The position numbers and the translations under genes are program-made. A DNA stretch of 64,000 nt from Serripes groenlandicus (taxonomy: Eukaryota; Mollusca; Bivalvia; Cardiida; Cardiidae): positions 1 to 64,000 of the forward strand of contig JASEVX010000375.1 in NCBI GenBank assembly GCA_031761405.1, read 5' to 3'. Shown one piece after another: positions 41,786 to 52,735 of this stretch. The notes under the pieces were generated by a model. That model was not told the origin of the DNA and made no database searches. It was given only the letters and a program-made list of their open reading frames with translations. Position 1 is the first letter of the stretch. Every line of letters begins with the position of its first letter.

Positions 41786-42024
41786 CTCAAAGGGGTGAAA
41801 ATGCACAGTTCTTTCTATTAAAAAACGGAATATAATGATATTAGGCATATTTTTTTCAATTTTTATCACACATATAATAACCTTATATAGTCTACAAAAA
41901 ATAACAGAAGCTAATTAGGACAAATGAAAGTATAATTTAGAAACATGTTTTTTTCCAATTTTGTTTTATCAAAAGTTTGTTTTGTGAATGTGCAGAGACA
42001 ATATTAAGCCATGATAAGGTTACA

Positions 42025-42254
42025 TTAACACTTTCCCTCATACGGCAATTCTGCAGCAGACAACTTTGAACATATTTTGTCAAAAAATAGAAAATCTCCA
42101 TAATTGAATGGATAACCTATGACAAAAAGTGGAAAACATTGTGGCAAAAGGAGAAATTGCACGTTTTGTGCAATTTCTTCTTTTGTCACTATGTTTTCAA
42201 AAAGCCGTCTGCTGCAGAGGCGTCAGAAAGCGTCTATATGAGGGAAAGGGTTAA
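42025..42254. mobile_element. TTAA-MITE, complete
   Basis: 230 bp, TTAACACTTTCCCTCATACG to GAGGGAAAGGGTTAA. Hairpin GCACGTTTTGTGC, the paired-change variant also seen at 13354 and 43987. Confidence 0.9.
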
Positions 42255-42484
42255 CCCTTTCCCACACACAATAAATCGGCACCAAACGATTTTGAAATTA
42301 TAAAGTCCAAAATAAAGACAATTTCTATAAATGATTGTATGATTATTGAATAGAGTTGAAATAATTGTGGCAAATGGAGAAATTGCTTATTATGAGCAAT
42401 TTCTACTTTTTGCCACAATGATTTCAAAAGTCTTCTGCTGCAGATCGAGGCATCAGAAAGCGTTGTTATGTAGGAAAGGGTTAT
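42251..42484. mobile_element. TTAA-MITE sharing a TTAA with its neighbour
   Basis: CACATA-type copy beginning in the last TTAA of 42025-42254; ends TATGTAGGAAAGGGTTA. Hairpin GCTTATTATGAGC. Confidence 0.75.
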
Positions 42485-42532
42485 TAATGATAAGCTGGGA
42501 GAAGATTTTAGAGCTTTAGTTTATTTAGCTAT

Positions 42533-42812
42533 CTTATCCCTTTTCCCCCCTACAGAAGCATCTTGATGCACCTGCAGCAGACGACTTTTGCAATTATTGT
42601 GGCAAAAGGAGAAATTTCACATATATGTATGCTGCAAAATGTGTCTGCAAGTGGGAAAGGGTTAAACCAACTTCTTTCCCTCATATAGACGCTTGCTGAT
42701 GCCTCTGCAGCAGACGATTTTTGAAATCATTGTGGCAATAGGAGAAATTGCACATACATTGTATGCTGTAGAAGCCTCAAAATGCTTCTGCAAGTGGGAA
42801 AGGGTTAAACCA
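42533..42812. mobile_element. Two tandem deletion-derivative MITEs
   Basis: 42533-42668 and 42669-42810 each keep the left arm (CTGCAGCAGACGA), 'gtggcaaaaggagaaatt' (or close), then jump to GTATGCTG and CAAGTGGGAAAGGGTTAA followed by 'accaacttctt'. The shared flank shows tandem duplication of the derivative. Confidence 0.65.
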
Positions 42813-42822
42813 ACTTCTTAAT

Positions 42823-43050
42823 TTAACCCATTCCCTTATATAGACGTTTTCTGACACCTCTGCACCAGACTGCTTTTTAAAAACATGTTGATAAAAAATA
42901 AAATTGCTCAAAATGAGAAATTTCCTTTTTTTGTCACCATATTTTCAACTCTATTTAATTATTGTACTTTCATTTAAAGGGAGTTTCCAATTTTTTTCGG
43001 GTATGTTTTCAAAGTCATCTGCTGCAGATTTGTATGTGGGAAAGGGTTAA
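42823..43050. mobile_element. TTAA-MITE, complete
   Basis: 228 bp, TTAACCCATTCCCTTATATA to TATGTGGGAAAGGGTTAA. It mixes a 'TATATAGAC'-type left arm with a 'TATGTGGG'-type right arm, so it links the two subtypes. Confidence 0.85.
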
Positions 43051-43321
43051 GATAACTGTTAATCTTAAGAATATCTAGTCTTTTCCTTGTGTTTAATACT
43101 CATGAAGTGATAGATATTAAGACAGCTCTTTTTCTGGATTGTTTATTTCTTTCTCAAAATTTTAGGGGTAATTGGTTTTCATAGAGCTAAAATAATGCAT
43201 GTCAATTTGCTGAATTTGAAGAGATAACATGGAAATATTACAGTGGGAATATTTGTTTCCATATTTTACATTTATCATTGAAAAATATTGATCTTAGTTA
43301 TATTCAACTACCTTTTCCAAT
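43051..43321. other. AT-rich intronic DNA
   Basis: Between MITEs, inside the inferred intron 1 of the receptor-like gene; nothing recognised. Confidence 0.4.
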
Positions 43322-43680
43322 TTAACCCTTTCCCACCCATTTAGACACTTTCTGATGCCAGACTGCAGCAGACGACTTTTGAAATCTGTGTGGCAAAACA
43401 AGATATTGCTCATAATGAGCAACTTCTCCATTTGTTACAATGATTTCAACTCTATTATTCAATAATAATAATAATTTATAGAGATTTTCTATATTTTGGA
43501 CTTTATATATTTTCAAAGTCTCCATAAAACAAAATTTAATTATTATTAAAAAGAGTATAAAAACAATGTGGCAAAAGGAGAAATTGCTTATTTTCAGTTA
43601 TTTCTCCCTTTGTTCCAATGTTTTCAAAAGTCGTCTGCTGCAGATGTTTCAAAATGAGTGCATGTGTGAAAGATTTTTAA
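43322..43680. mobile_element. Composite TTAA-MITE
   Basis: TTAACCCTTTCCCACCCATT; a first hairpin (GCTCATAATGAGC); 'tattttcaaagtc'; then an extra half copy (43560-43680) ending in the TTAA of the next element. Confidence 0.65.
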
Positions 43681-43885
43681 CCCTTTCCCACATATAGATC
43701 ATGCTTCCTGACTCCTCTGCAGCAGACGACTTTTGAAAACATTGTGGCAAAAGGAAGAAATTGCTCATGGTGGGCAATTTCCCCTTTTGCAACAATGTTT
43801 TCAACTCTTATTTATTTTAATTAAACTCTCATTCATTGATGTTTCTCACATTTTCAAAGTCATCTACTGCAGACTTTTTCATAAA
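43677..43885. mobile_element. TTAA-MITE, right end lost
   Basis: TTAACCCTTTCCCACATATA at the left; hairpin GCTCATGGTGGGC; fades after CATCTACTGCAGAC. Confidence 0.7.
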
Positions 43886-43986
43886 ACACATTTTTTACGA
43901 GGTGATATAGACAACCAGTCATCACTGGTAGCTAGACTCTTCACAGTTCATTTTGTGGAACAACATAAGGACACAAATTAGACAAT

Positions 43987-44215
43987 TTAACCCTTTCCTC
44001 ATATAGACGCTTTCTGATGCCTCTGCAGCAGACGGCTTTTTGAAAACATAGTAACAAAAGCAGAAATTGCACAAAACGTGCAATTTCTCCTTTTGTCACA
44101 ATGTTTTCCACTTTAAGTCATAGGTTATCCATTCAATTATAGAGATTTTCCATTATTTGACAAAATATGTTCAAAGCCGTCTGCTGCAGAATTGTCGTAT
44201 GAGGGAAAGGGTTAA
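43987..44215. mobile_element. TTAA-MITE, complete
   Basis: 229 bp, TTAACCCTTTCCTCATATAG to GAGGGAAAGGGTTAA. Hairpin GCACAAAACGTGC. Confidence 0.92.
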
Positions 44216-45271
44216 TGGTACAGGCATGTTCTTATTGTAACAGTCCTGAAAGGACCTAAGTTGATGGTGACCTGAGGGCTTGAACATAATGCAAATGCTT
44301 CACCACAACACTACAAAAGCTAGCTCAGTGAATATAGTTAGGTAATAGATATGGCCTCTCCCCCTTCATATTTTCTTTAAAAAATAAATATATGACAGAT
44401 ATTTGTGGAAAATTAATTGAAGACTAGAAATAGAATAAATAAATGTGATATATGATAAATGTATTTTATTAACAATTTCACTTCATTCTCATCAATCTTA
44501 CATACATGTAAAAAAATAGCACTCCCATATTTTTCAGAAAACACCCACTTTATGTGACACATGGCACTTGCTTTCGGGATATTCGGATTTTGGCCAGGGT
44601 CAAAAATAGAAATAATGACAAAAAGTAAGTTTTGGGTACATTTTTGGGTAAATGGTTGATTTTGATGTTTATAAATGTGAAAAGTAAGCTCTAAGCATGG
44701 GATTGAATTTTTCAGTTGAACCAACCGCTCCTTCCGGTTTGACAATACTGGTTGCAGATCTAGTCGTGAATTTAGAGGTAAATTTGAATACCAGCTTTCG
44801 CGTCCAAAATTGCTTGAAAAGGAGCTGGAAACGTGGTATTTCTGACTGCATCCACAGATTGTCTATTGTTTTGAGAGAATTACGAAGCAGCTCTTCAATT
44901 TTACACTAACCCCCTGCGTTTTTTGTTGGGTTATTTTTGGAATAAAGGGTCAAATTGATCTTTCTGTCCTACTTTTGTCACCCTGTTTCAGACCACTTGT
45001 GTGGCCAATTCTTTTCATAATATGGACTGAGAGTGTGACTTCCAGTCATTTTCCTACAATTCCGGCAGGAATACAGGATAACCTTTTTTCATCGAACCAG
45101 TATGGATATTATGAGAAATAATGAGAGAATAAAAGTTGGGGTGTTCCAGGCAACAGAAAATGTTCCAGGCAACAGAAAATCAGCTTTCAACTGTGTTATG
45201 CCACCTTATGAAAATATCAGTTAGTAGGCGGTGCCAAAACCCCCTAGTTTTAAAGGTGGTGGGAAGACTGC
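44216..45271. other. Intronic DNA with a possible unassigned exon
   Basis: Within the inferred intron 1. At 44660-44900 the minus strand is less AT-rich and open for about 80 codons ('EELLRNSLKTIDNLW', 'FKQFWTRKLVFKFTSK', 'SIVKPEGAVGSTEKFNP'). Another frame is open on the plus strand at 44697-44909. I cannot assign either. The rest is unrecognised. Confidence 0.3.
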
Positions 45272-45571
45272 TTATCACATGCAGACACTTTCTGAAACCT
45301 TGCAGCAGACGACTTTTGAAAACTATGTGACAAAATGAGAAATTGACCTTTCCCACATACATCAAACATGCAGCAGATGACTTTGAAAACATTCAGTAAC
45401 AAATATGGAAACTCTATAAAAATGAAAGAATAATTTCATGACAAAGTTGAAAACATTGTAGCAAAAGGAGAAATTGCTCATCATGAGCAATTTCTCCTAT
45501 TTGCCACAATGTTTTCGAAATTCGTCTGCTGCATAGCTGTCTGAAAGTGTCTGTTTGTGGGATAGAATTAA
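45272..45571. mobile_element. Composite TTAA-MITE
   Basis: A broken left half (45272-45342) then a near-complete CACATA-type copy ('gacctttcccacatacatca' to TTTGTGGGATAGAATTAA) with intact hairpin GCTCATCATGAGC. Confidence 0.6.
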
Positions 45572-45702
45572 TAAAAGTTATGCTAGCTTGCTGAGTAAAG
45601 GATAACTTGAGGGATTGTCAAACACAAGATTCCTTGAAAAACAAAACCACTTTATTTTAATGGTTTCTTTTTATAGTTTTTTTTTTCTACAGAGGCCACT
45701 AG

Positions 45703-45932
45703 TAAACCCTTTTTCACATTTATAAGACAAATATGCGGCTGACAACTTTGAAAACGTTTTTTTATGATAAAACATAGAAAATATTTCGAATTGAAAAGAG
45801 TAATTTTTTTTAATAAAGTTGAAAAGACTGTGGGAAAACATTATGAGCAATTTCTCCTTTACCTGGAATGTTTTCAAATTTGTTTTCAAAAGCCGTCTGC
45901 TGCAAACGAGTCTGCATGTTGGAAAAGGTAAT
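45703..45932. mobile_element. Decayed TTAA-MITE
   Basis: 'taaaccctttttcacattta' to CATGTTGGAAAAGGTAA; the hairpin's left arm is deleted. Confidence 0.6.
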
Positions 45933-46262
45933 TTTAAAAGACATGATCACCTATTACTATAATAATCTATGTTTTCATGATTGATAATTTCTCCTTTTCT
46001 CTGAAGGGTTTTCCAAAGCTGTGTACTGCTACCACGCTAAACATATGTCTTTGCATAATGGAAACTGTTTGTTAAAAAAAAACATGATCTGCGATTTCCT
46101 AATTTCCTATTAGAATATACTTTTTTTTTAAATCATTAAAAAGAAATTTCATTTCGAATTTTTATTTATTATTTTCATCGGATTCCAAGCACGAAGGGTC
46201 AACAAAAAAAGCATATTTATAACATAATACTTAAAAGTTAAATAACGTTACTATCTACTTAC

Positions 46263-46382
46263 GCGTGAGGAACAGTCACCGCAGTCAGGAAAGTTAAAGA
46301 AAGAGGATGCTTCCAAGATTGGTACAAACACGGTCAGCAACAAACGCAAAACGTAATATTCCATTTTAAAAGCCGATTTCAT
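46263..46382 (-). CDS. Exon 1 of the putative IL-17-receptor-like gene (signal peptide)
   Basis: First ATG at 46382 (an in-frame stop lies two codons upstream); a second in-frame ATG follows at 46364. The product starts MKSAFKMEYYVLRLLLTVF and continues VPILEASSFFNFPDCGDCSSR: a basic N-terminus, a hydrophobic core of about 12 residues and a small-residue cleavage region near LEA-SS, hence a secreted or type I membrane protein. The exon ends at a consensus donor (CGC|GTAAGT) in phase 0, which fits exon 2 starting in phase 0. The two Cys in DCGDC precede the Cys pair of exon 2. Confidence 0.65.
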
Positions 46383-46434
46383 GACTTAGGGAAGCAATAC
46401 GCCAACCAAGCCTGACACAATTCTCGAGAAGCCA

Positions 46435-46445
46435 TGTATATATCA
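46435..46445 (-). promoter_or_regulatory. Possible TATA-like element upstream of exon 1
   Basis: Minus strand TGATATATACA about 55 bp before the first ATG. The position is plausible only if the 5' leader is short; no other core-promoter signal is evident. Confidence 0.25.
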
Positions 46446-46935
46446 GACTATTATACAGTAACAAATCGATAATGATGCGCGCGTCACCACTAACCACCTG
46501 TTGATGACAATACTTACGATCCCTCGTTGACTTTTCCCAATGTCACTGTTGACCATTGCCCTTACGCGCTTGTTAGTCTCGTGCTTTAAAGTTACGTGCG
46601 AGTGAGAGCACGCAGTTTTAAATCAAAGAACTGACGGTACTGACGTTGTGCGTGTCTCAAGTCAAAGCTAGCTATTGGGTTTGGCGAGCCATTAGCTACT
46701 TTAAGCAGTCATTAAAGCATGTTAAGAGTGTCGCAGACTCAATTGGAAGCAGTTTTGCGAAGCAAATGTCACGTCCAAGTACTTTTCTCAAAAATGTTAA
46801 AAGGTAGTTATTCTGTTACAGTTGTTGGCAGTTAGCTTGAAAAATATGGGTTTTCTAGTGTTTCTGCTAGTTGGCTGGACAAATTATTTGTTTTCCATTC
46901 GATTTATACGTTTTAACGACCGGAAACTGAAAATA
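46446..46935. other. 5' flank of the receptor-like gene
   Basis: No MITE or SINE copies were recognised, in contrast to the rest of the locus. It is slightly less AT-rich near 46480-46650. It may hold the promoter. Confidence 0.35.
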
Positions 46936-47612
46936 AGAGGCCCGTCAGGACCAGTATCACTCCACTGAACTGACTCGACTGTTCTGAGTAAAACAAAATG
47001 TGAAAATCATTTGGGAAATGTAACCGGTCACCGTGGTTTTAAAATAATTGGCATTAGAACAAGTAGTGTTCCAACAGGATGAATCAATTTCAATACATAT
47101 CATCTAAAGGTTACAGGCAACATTCCGAGCAAGTTTTGCAAATATCTAGTGGAAAATATTACATGTACATTGTTATCAAAGTTTAATAATTATAATCTAC
47201 ACTGTATTGGAATAAACGCATGTCTCTCCCACTGGGTAAAACACACCTTTTGTCACCTTGAACTTTGATATACTGACGCCAACAAACGATAGAAATCATT
47301 TGTGTTATAAACTAATACTCATATTAGGTTTGTAGACTGTGACTGATCATATGGACTTATTATGATTACTGAACTGAAATAACTTTCATAGTGTGAGTCA
47401 ATGTGACTTTTACCCCAACAAAATCAATATATCCATATAAGGCATCCTGCATGTATCAAGACAATTTGAAGGAATTATGGTGAGGACAATCAGGATGCTT
47501 GCTGTTAAGTTTCATTCAAACTGAACTGACGCATTATAGAGTAGAAGATCTTGACGGATGACGGACAAATGTCGATCATAATAACTCCCTTTCGGCTCAG
47601 GTGAGCTAACGA
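46936..47612 (+). mobile_element. Pearl-like element (type C), degenerate
   Basis: Left 'ataagaggcccgtcaggacc', right 'gacggatgacggacaaatg' then 'cggctcaggtgagctaacg'. The ends and the GACGGA stretch match the pearl-like layout, but the interior repeats are not clear. Confidence 0.45.
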
Positions 47613-47699
47613 AATAACCAATGTTTGACCCCTAAACTGTTTGATATGTTGAAGTTCTTTATTTGTTAAATGTGTGTGCACAATTTCAAATCAATCTAA

Positions 47700-47866
47700 C
47701 GAACATGAGGCGCAAACTGGCCTTAATCGCTTCACTGCCATTATGCAAATATTAAATCACTATTGCCATACAACGCAAAACAACCCCAAACCCTAGTAGC
47801 CATGTTTTCGACCAATCAAAGTGACATTGGTGAATCTGGTAAAGGGGCACCCAAGAAACAGTTCTA
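47700..47866 (-). mobile_element. Fragment of the type B pearl-like core
   Basis: 'gccattatgcaaatattaaa', 'agccatgttttcgaccaatc' and 'gaatctggtaaaggggcacc' match the core at 33868-34440. Confidence 0.45.
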
Positions 47867-48177
47867 TTAGCAGCTATATATACACGTGTGATTTGTTTAT
47901 AAATGAGTATAAAACTGTTTTCTCATATCTTTAATTGACATCAGAAATGATGGAGCTCTGAAACAATGAATCAATGAATTAACACAATTACGTGGATATT
48001 CCCCTATCCTCCCACATTGGCATGTCTGTTTGAAAAATAACGATGAGTTGACTCTTCGTTTGTTCTAGTTAATTAACAAAACATGTATGTAGCATCGAAA
48101 ATATGTCACATAATGTCAGTGTATGGTACTCCACATTTCCACTTTCCATATCTAATGTATGTAATAGCGGAGCCATG

Positions 48178-48870
48178 ATGGTTCTTTTCTCTGACGACGG
48201 GAATGCCTTACTGGTGCTGTAGCCTCTTTAGGAGGCGAATAATTAGTTTGTGTCGAATCCACAGGAGTGCTTTGTGTAATAGACGTTTTCGGACCCTCTG
48301 TTGCTGGTGGTTAGTTTGGTGCTTGTGGATGATTTAAAGTAATATCTGCAAGGGGTGACTATATTGCACGAGGGTTCCGAGCCTGAGCGTTTTGGTTCAT
48401 GAGGTCTAGCAGACAAGTTTTCATTGAGGACATTCTATTCAGCACAAGAAACACTAGAGAGTTTTGTTTTACCCTTAGGAGATGGTTCAGATGACACTGG
48501 CTTCATTTGTTTGGCTAATAATTTCATATCAGTGTCATTTATCATTCTTTCAGGGTATTTGTTCACTGCTTCGTATTTCCGAATAAATTTTCTGTTACGA
48601 AGGGTGACTCTACCCGATCCATCAACACGTATAATGTATTGGTCAAATTGTCTAACTTCAATAACTTGTCCTATTTTGTCCCATTTCAGGGGATTATGGC
48701 CAATCTGGACATTCGGACATGTTCGCCAATAGTCGGGGGAGGTAGTTTGTTTTGTATGCTCGGAAGGTTATTCCGCTACCTTCTTGTGTTTATGTCGCAA
48801 AGCCTCCAAAGTGTCACGTCATGTGTCATGTGGTTTATACCGACAAAGGGTGAATCGAAATGAAATCACG
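48178..48870 (-). pseudogene. Gypsy integrase C-terminal region (remnant)
   Basis: Minus-strand frames give 'HNPLKWDKIGQVIEVRQFDQ', 'YIIRVDGSGRVTLRNRKFIR' and 'YEAVNKYPERMIND', the SH3-like C-terminal domain that follows the integrase core in this lineage. The far end reads HSRRQRKEPSWLRYY. Frameshifted near 48740. Confidence 0.6.
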
Positions 48871-49660
48871 AATTGGGCGTCCAAACACACACATACATGG
48901 TGAAAATATTGTGTCTCTATCAGGTGTGTTGCGATATTGCAGAATTACTCTTTGTCAAGAGTCTGTTTTAAGTTTGCCGTTTGATTCCATGTTATCATTG
49001 ATTAAACGTTTGACTGTTTTTACTCCGACTTGAGCTTGGCAGTTGCTGTGCGGAAAAGCATCCGATGATGGTGCACTCCACAGACTTTAAGACATTGCCT
49101 TGTTGCAGTAAATTCTGTACCTAGGTCAGATGATAACTCATCAGATATCCCGTAAGTAACGAATTTTCGTCGTAAGCTTCAGTTAGACCTTATACAACAT
49201 TATGAGCCCTCTCAGTGATTGGCTAGTTAGAATATCTATCTACGACCACAAAGTTATTGACGTCTTTGTAATGGAAAAAGTCAGCGCAAACAAATTGTAA
49301 AGGGTATATCGGATGAACATGTGGTGTCGGTTGAGCACTAGGTCTTGATGGTGCTATTCGATTACATTGCTTACACTCGTTTCTTAGAGTAGTGATCTAT
49401 GGGGTTATTCAGGTCAAAAGACTGACGAATCTGCTCTTGACGTCATTGACGATACACCTTGATGTGCATAATGGAGTATTGCCAATACATTGTTGCGGAG
49501 GGCAGGTGGAATAATGATGCGACCTTTATACATGACTAAACCATCTAATGTGTAGAGGTCCTCTCGAAACTGGAATAATTCACGAAGTGTAGTTGGCATT
49601 TAATGGCGGAATTTCAGCATTACATTTTCGATTATTTCTACCACGAAGTGTAGTGGGCAT
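48870..49660 (-). pseudogene. Gypsy integrase zinc-binding and core domains (remnant)
   Basis: Minus strand: 'FREDLYTLDGLVMYKGR', then 'LHYAHQGVSSMTSRA' (part of the HHCC zinc finger), then C-x-C-N-R-I-A-P-S with 'YPLQFVCADFFHYKDVNNF' and VVVDRYSN, the first catalytic Asp region of a DDE integrase. Stops and frameshifts downstream of VVVDRYSN remove the rest. Confidence 0.72.
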
Positions 49661-49789
49661 TTGGCAGCTCTGGGTTTAAAGTTATACCATGTCTTCCACA
49701 AAGCTCCAACCAAAGACAAGCCTGAAAAAAACTTTCCTCAATGCTATCGGACCATAGTAGAGTATCGTCGACACATTTAGTCTATCATT

Positions 49790-50040
49790 TAGTTAGTTTG
49801 GCACATCGGCTACGATCATTTATTGGGACGGTAGTAACAGAGACGCTTCAGGTTATTTCACCAATAGTAGGGAAGTTCTCAGATATTATTCCAAGTGTAA
49901 TGCTAGCCTCTTTGCTGAGAAAGAATGTGTCTGAGCTATCTGCGATGTACGCAATTTGTCTAGTTTCTAGTTCGTGGTTATCTTGGTCCTTTTTCGATAA
50001 TCTGAGAATGACAGCTCCAAGTATAACAATGCCTTAGTTG
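49790..50040 (-). pseudogene. Gypsy aspartic protease region (remnant)
   Basis: One minus-strand frame reads 'ILGAVILRLSKKDQDNHELE', 'TRQIAYIADSSDTFFLSKEA' and 'SITLGIISENFPTIGEIT', the stretch after the catalytic site in retroviral-type proteases of this lineage. The catalytic D-[ST]-G itself is not clearly preserved. Confidence 0.55.
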
Positions 50041-50281
50041 TTAGTGGCGTGCATCTACATGCTCACAGGTATGCGGTCACATTTTGTTAGTACAATTTTG
50101 TGAAGCACTTTGATTCCAGCTAGACAACTTTGGCAACCAGTGTCGGCCACTGCAGGGATGACTTTATTTCTCTGTTGAGGCACTACAGAGTTTTGAAAAC
50201 CAATCTGATTGTAATCATCTTCACATCTTCTACGACTTTAACAACTATGTTGATGAACGGCTTTGGATGTTATGGTCGTTT

Positions 50282-51180
50282 TTACCCATGTGATATACAT
50301 CTCTGATAAGGATGATGATCAAGTTGAATGGTCCTGTTCCCTTGAGTGGATACAATTGCGGCACAGAGAGAATCGAATACAGCACTTTCAGTTTCTTCAT
50401 TCGGTTTGATTTTTGGGCTTACTCGCATTGTTTCGACATACGGTTTCAAAGTGGTTTTCTCTTTCACAGTGTTTGTAAGTATGTCCGTACGCAGGACATT
50501 CCTTCTTCCTGATCGTTGATGGAGCACCTTTTTTCCGTAACCCTTTTTTTTCATAGTAACAACATAATTCTTTTTTAGTTGTGTCCTTTGCTTCATTGGC
50601 ATTTCGTCTGCGACGGTATGAACTAGTCGCGATGCAGAACGTTTGCCGGCTTCCTTGGCTGCCGCGAATTTGAAGACTTGTGATTATGTCATGTCTTGAT
50701 TGTTGTCTCCTAAGAGATCTAACTGAATATCAGGGTAACCTTGTCCACGGGTTGGTACATAACGTAATATTGCTTCTGTGTAGCCAATACTATGATCACA
50801 TCCTGGAAGTTGCAATGTGAATTTACAAACGCTGGCTTGGCCTCGGAGTCTGTCTCTAAACGAGCGAACTGTTTCGTCGCAGTCCTGTGTCATACCATGA
50901 AGAGCAACACGTGCTACCATAGAGTTTTCTTCTCTGAATGCCAGTGTTCGCTTGGCTGCAAGTACATCCTGTTCAGATTTATCACCATGTGAGCCTCCGA
51001 CAGATCTTGTGATGTCTCGTCGCAAAGTTTCATCACAAATCACAACATTCTAGTAGCTAAATAACAAGGTCTTTGCCACTGACCTTTGTCGCTTGAACGT
51101 AGTCTTTCCATCAAGAGACAAAGTATGCTCAATCTTCACTGGGGCCAGCTAATGAAACGGCTGAACGTTTTACTTTTTCT
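50282..51180 (-). pseudogene. Gypsy gag region (remnant)
   Basis: 50684-51043 is open for 119 codons: 'RRDITRSVGGSHGDKSEQDV', 'LHGMTQDCDETVRSFRDRLR' and 'GYTEAILRYVPTRGQGYPD', typical of this retrotransposon gag. 50282-50602 continues with a basic stretch where the zinc knuckle has lost its Cys residues (GYGKKVLHQRSGRRNVLR). Different frames, so broken. Confidence 0.65.
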
Positions 51181-51504
51181 ACTTTCGCGAGATGATGCCA
51201 CCAGCGGCTGCCAAATGAACTGTTGCGTGAGTTTTAAGTAATGCTGCAACCACAATTGCGTCGAGATGATCTGTCTGATACTCGCAATCAGGTATTGGAC
51301 ACTTCACTACGGGTATGTTGTAATATGTACGATGATGCGAATATTGATGCCGATTTTTCGGATCTTCACAGATTTAGTATCATAAATGAGTATAACACTG
51401 TTTTCTCATATCTTTATTTGACATCAGAAGTGATGGAGATCTGAAACAAGGAATCAATGAATTAACAATAATCATGTGGATATACCTCTAGTTTAAAATG
51501 TACT

Positions 51505-52735
51505 AATAAACGTGCAAGTCACACTGTTTGGTATCCAGACAAGAAAGCAAATGTAGCTATTTATATTGGTTTCAAATATTATAATATACGTGCCGGGTCA
51601 TAGCAAAGACTTTAAAAATGGTAGTAATAACTGCCCTCCTTGGCGATCAGCGTTGCGGGGTTAGCATTACGACTATATGGTTGTTCTATATTAGAAAGCA
51701 TTATCAGCTATACTTGTTTAAAATGTCATAATACACGTGCCAGTCACACTATATGGTTGTTCTATATTAGAAAGCATTAGCAGCTATACTTGTTTAATAT
51801 GTCATAATAAAAGTGCAAGTCACACTATATGGTTGATCTAGATTAGAAAGTGTTAGCAGCTATATTTGTTTAAAATGTCATAATGTACGTGCAAGTCACA
51901 CTATATGGTTGATCTAGATTAGAACGTTTTAGTAGCTATACTTGTTTGAAATGTCATAATATACGTGCAAGTCACACTATTTGGTTGGTCTAGATTAGAA
52001 AGCATTTGCAGCTATACTTGTTTAATATTTCATAATGTACGTGCCAGTCAAACTAAATGGTGGTTCTATATTAGAAAAAATTAGCAGCTATACTGGTTTA
52101 AAATGTCACAATGTACGTGCAAGTCACACTATATGGTTGATCTAGATTAGAAAGTTTAAGTAGCTATACTTGTTTGAAATGTCATAATATACGTGCAAGT
52201 CACACTATTTGGTTGGTCTAGATTAGAAAGCATTAGCAGCTATACTTGTTTAATATGTCATAATGTACGTGCCAGTCACACTAAATGGTGGTTCTATATT
52301 AGTTGATCTAGATTATGAAGTGATAGCTATATTTGTTTAAAATGTCATAATGTACGTGCAAGTCACAGTATTTGGTTGATCTAGATTATAAAGCATTAGC
52401 AGCTATACTTGTTTAATATGTCATAATGTACGTGCAAGTCACACTATATGGTTGATCTAGATTAGAAAGTTTTAGCAGCTATACTTGTTTGAAATGTCAT
52501 AATGTACGTGCAAGTCACACTATATGGTTGATCTAGATTAGAAAGCATTAGCAGCTATATTTGTTTAATATGTCATAATATACGTGCAAGTCACACTATA
52601 TGGTTGATCTAGATTAGAAAGTTCTAGTAGCTATACTTGTTTAATATGTCATAATATACGTGCAAGTCACACTATATGGTTGATCTAGATTAGAAAGTTC
52701 TAGTAGCTATATTTGTTTCATATTTTATAATATAC
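51505..52735 (+). repeat. Satellite of 76-bp units, about 14 copies
   Basis: The marker 'gtgcaagtcacact' (or gtgccagtcacact) recurs at 51737, 51813, 51889, 51965, 52041, 52117, 52193 and 52269, then, after one 88-bp step, at 52357, 52432, 52508, 52584 and 52660: a very regular 76-bp step. A first unit is at 51513. SINE-2 pieces are inserted near the left edge (51592-51680) and at the right edge. Confidence 0.9.
51592..51680 (+). mobile_element. SINE-2 fragment at the left of the 76-bp satellite
   Basis: 'gccgggtcatagcaaagact', 'ggtagtaataactgccctcc' and 'ttgcggggttagcattacga' are SINE-2 body phrases, running straight into satellite sequence. Confidence 0.6.

Larger units (their letters stand above)
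47901..51490 (-). mobile_element. Decayed Ty3/gypsy-like LTR retrotransposon, RT region missing
   Basis: Read on the minus strand the order is gag, a relic of a zinc knuckle, protease, integrase and integrase C-terminus, the order of Ty3/gypsy elements. Only about 200 bp separate the protease and integrase similarities, so RT and RNase H are deleted. Direct repeats of about 107 bp flank it (47901-48006 and 51384-51490, about 85-90% alike by eye) and may be LTR remnants. A purine-rich stretch (minus strand GGGAGGATAGGGG) adjoins the left repeat like a polypurine tract. Many stops and frameshifts: not functional. Confidence 0.75.

Noticed and set aside
44413..44909. Opposed ORFs in intron 1 as a real gene pair
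   Set aside because: No recognised domain, no clear splice borders and mutual overlap; kept only as a possible exon in the feature text.
48424..50037. Plus-strand ORFs across the gypsy remnant
   Set aside because: The minus strand carries the recognisable gag, protease and integrase motifs; plus-strand frames are shadows.
47901..51490. Direct repeats as ordinary tandem duplication
   Set aside because: They bracket gag-to-integrase remnants and adjoin a purine-rich tract, which fits LTR remnants better, although LTR ends are not proven.
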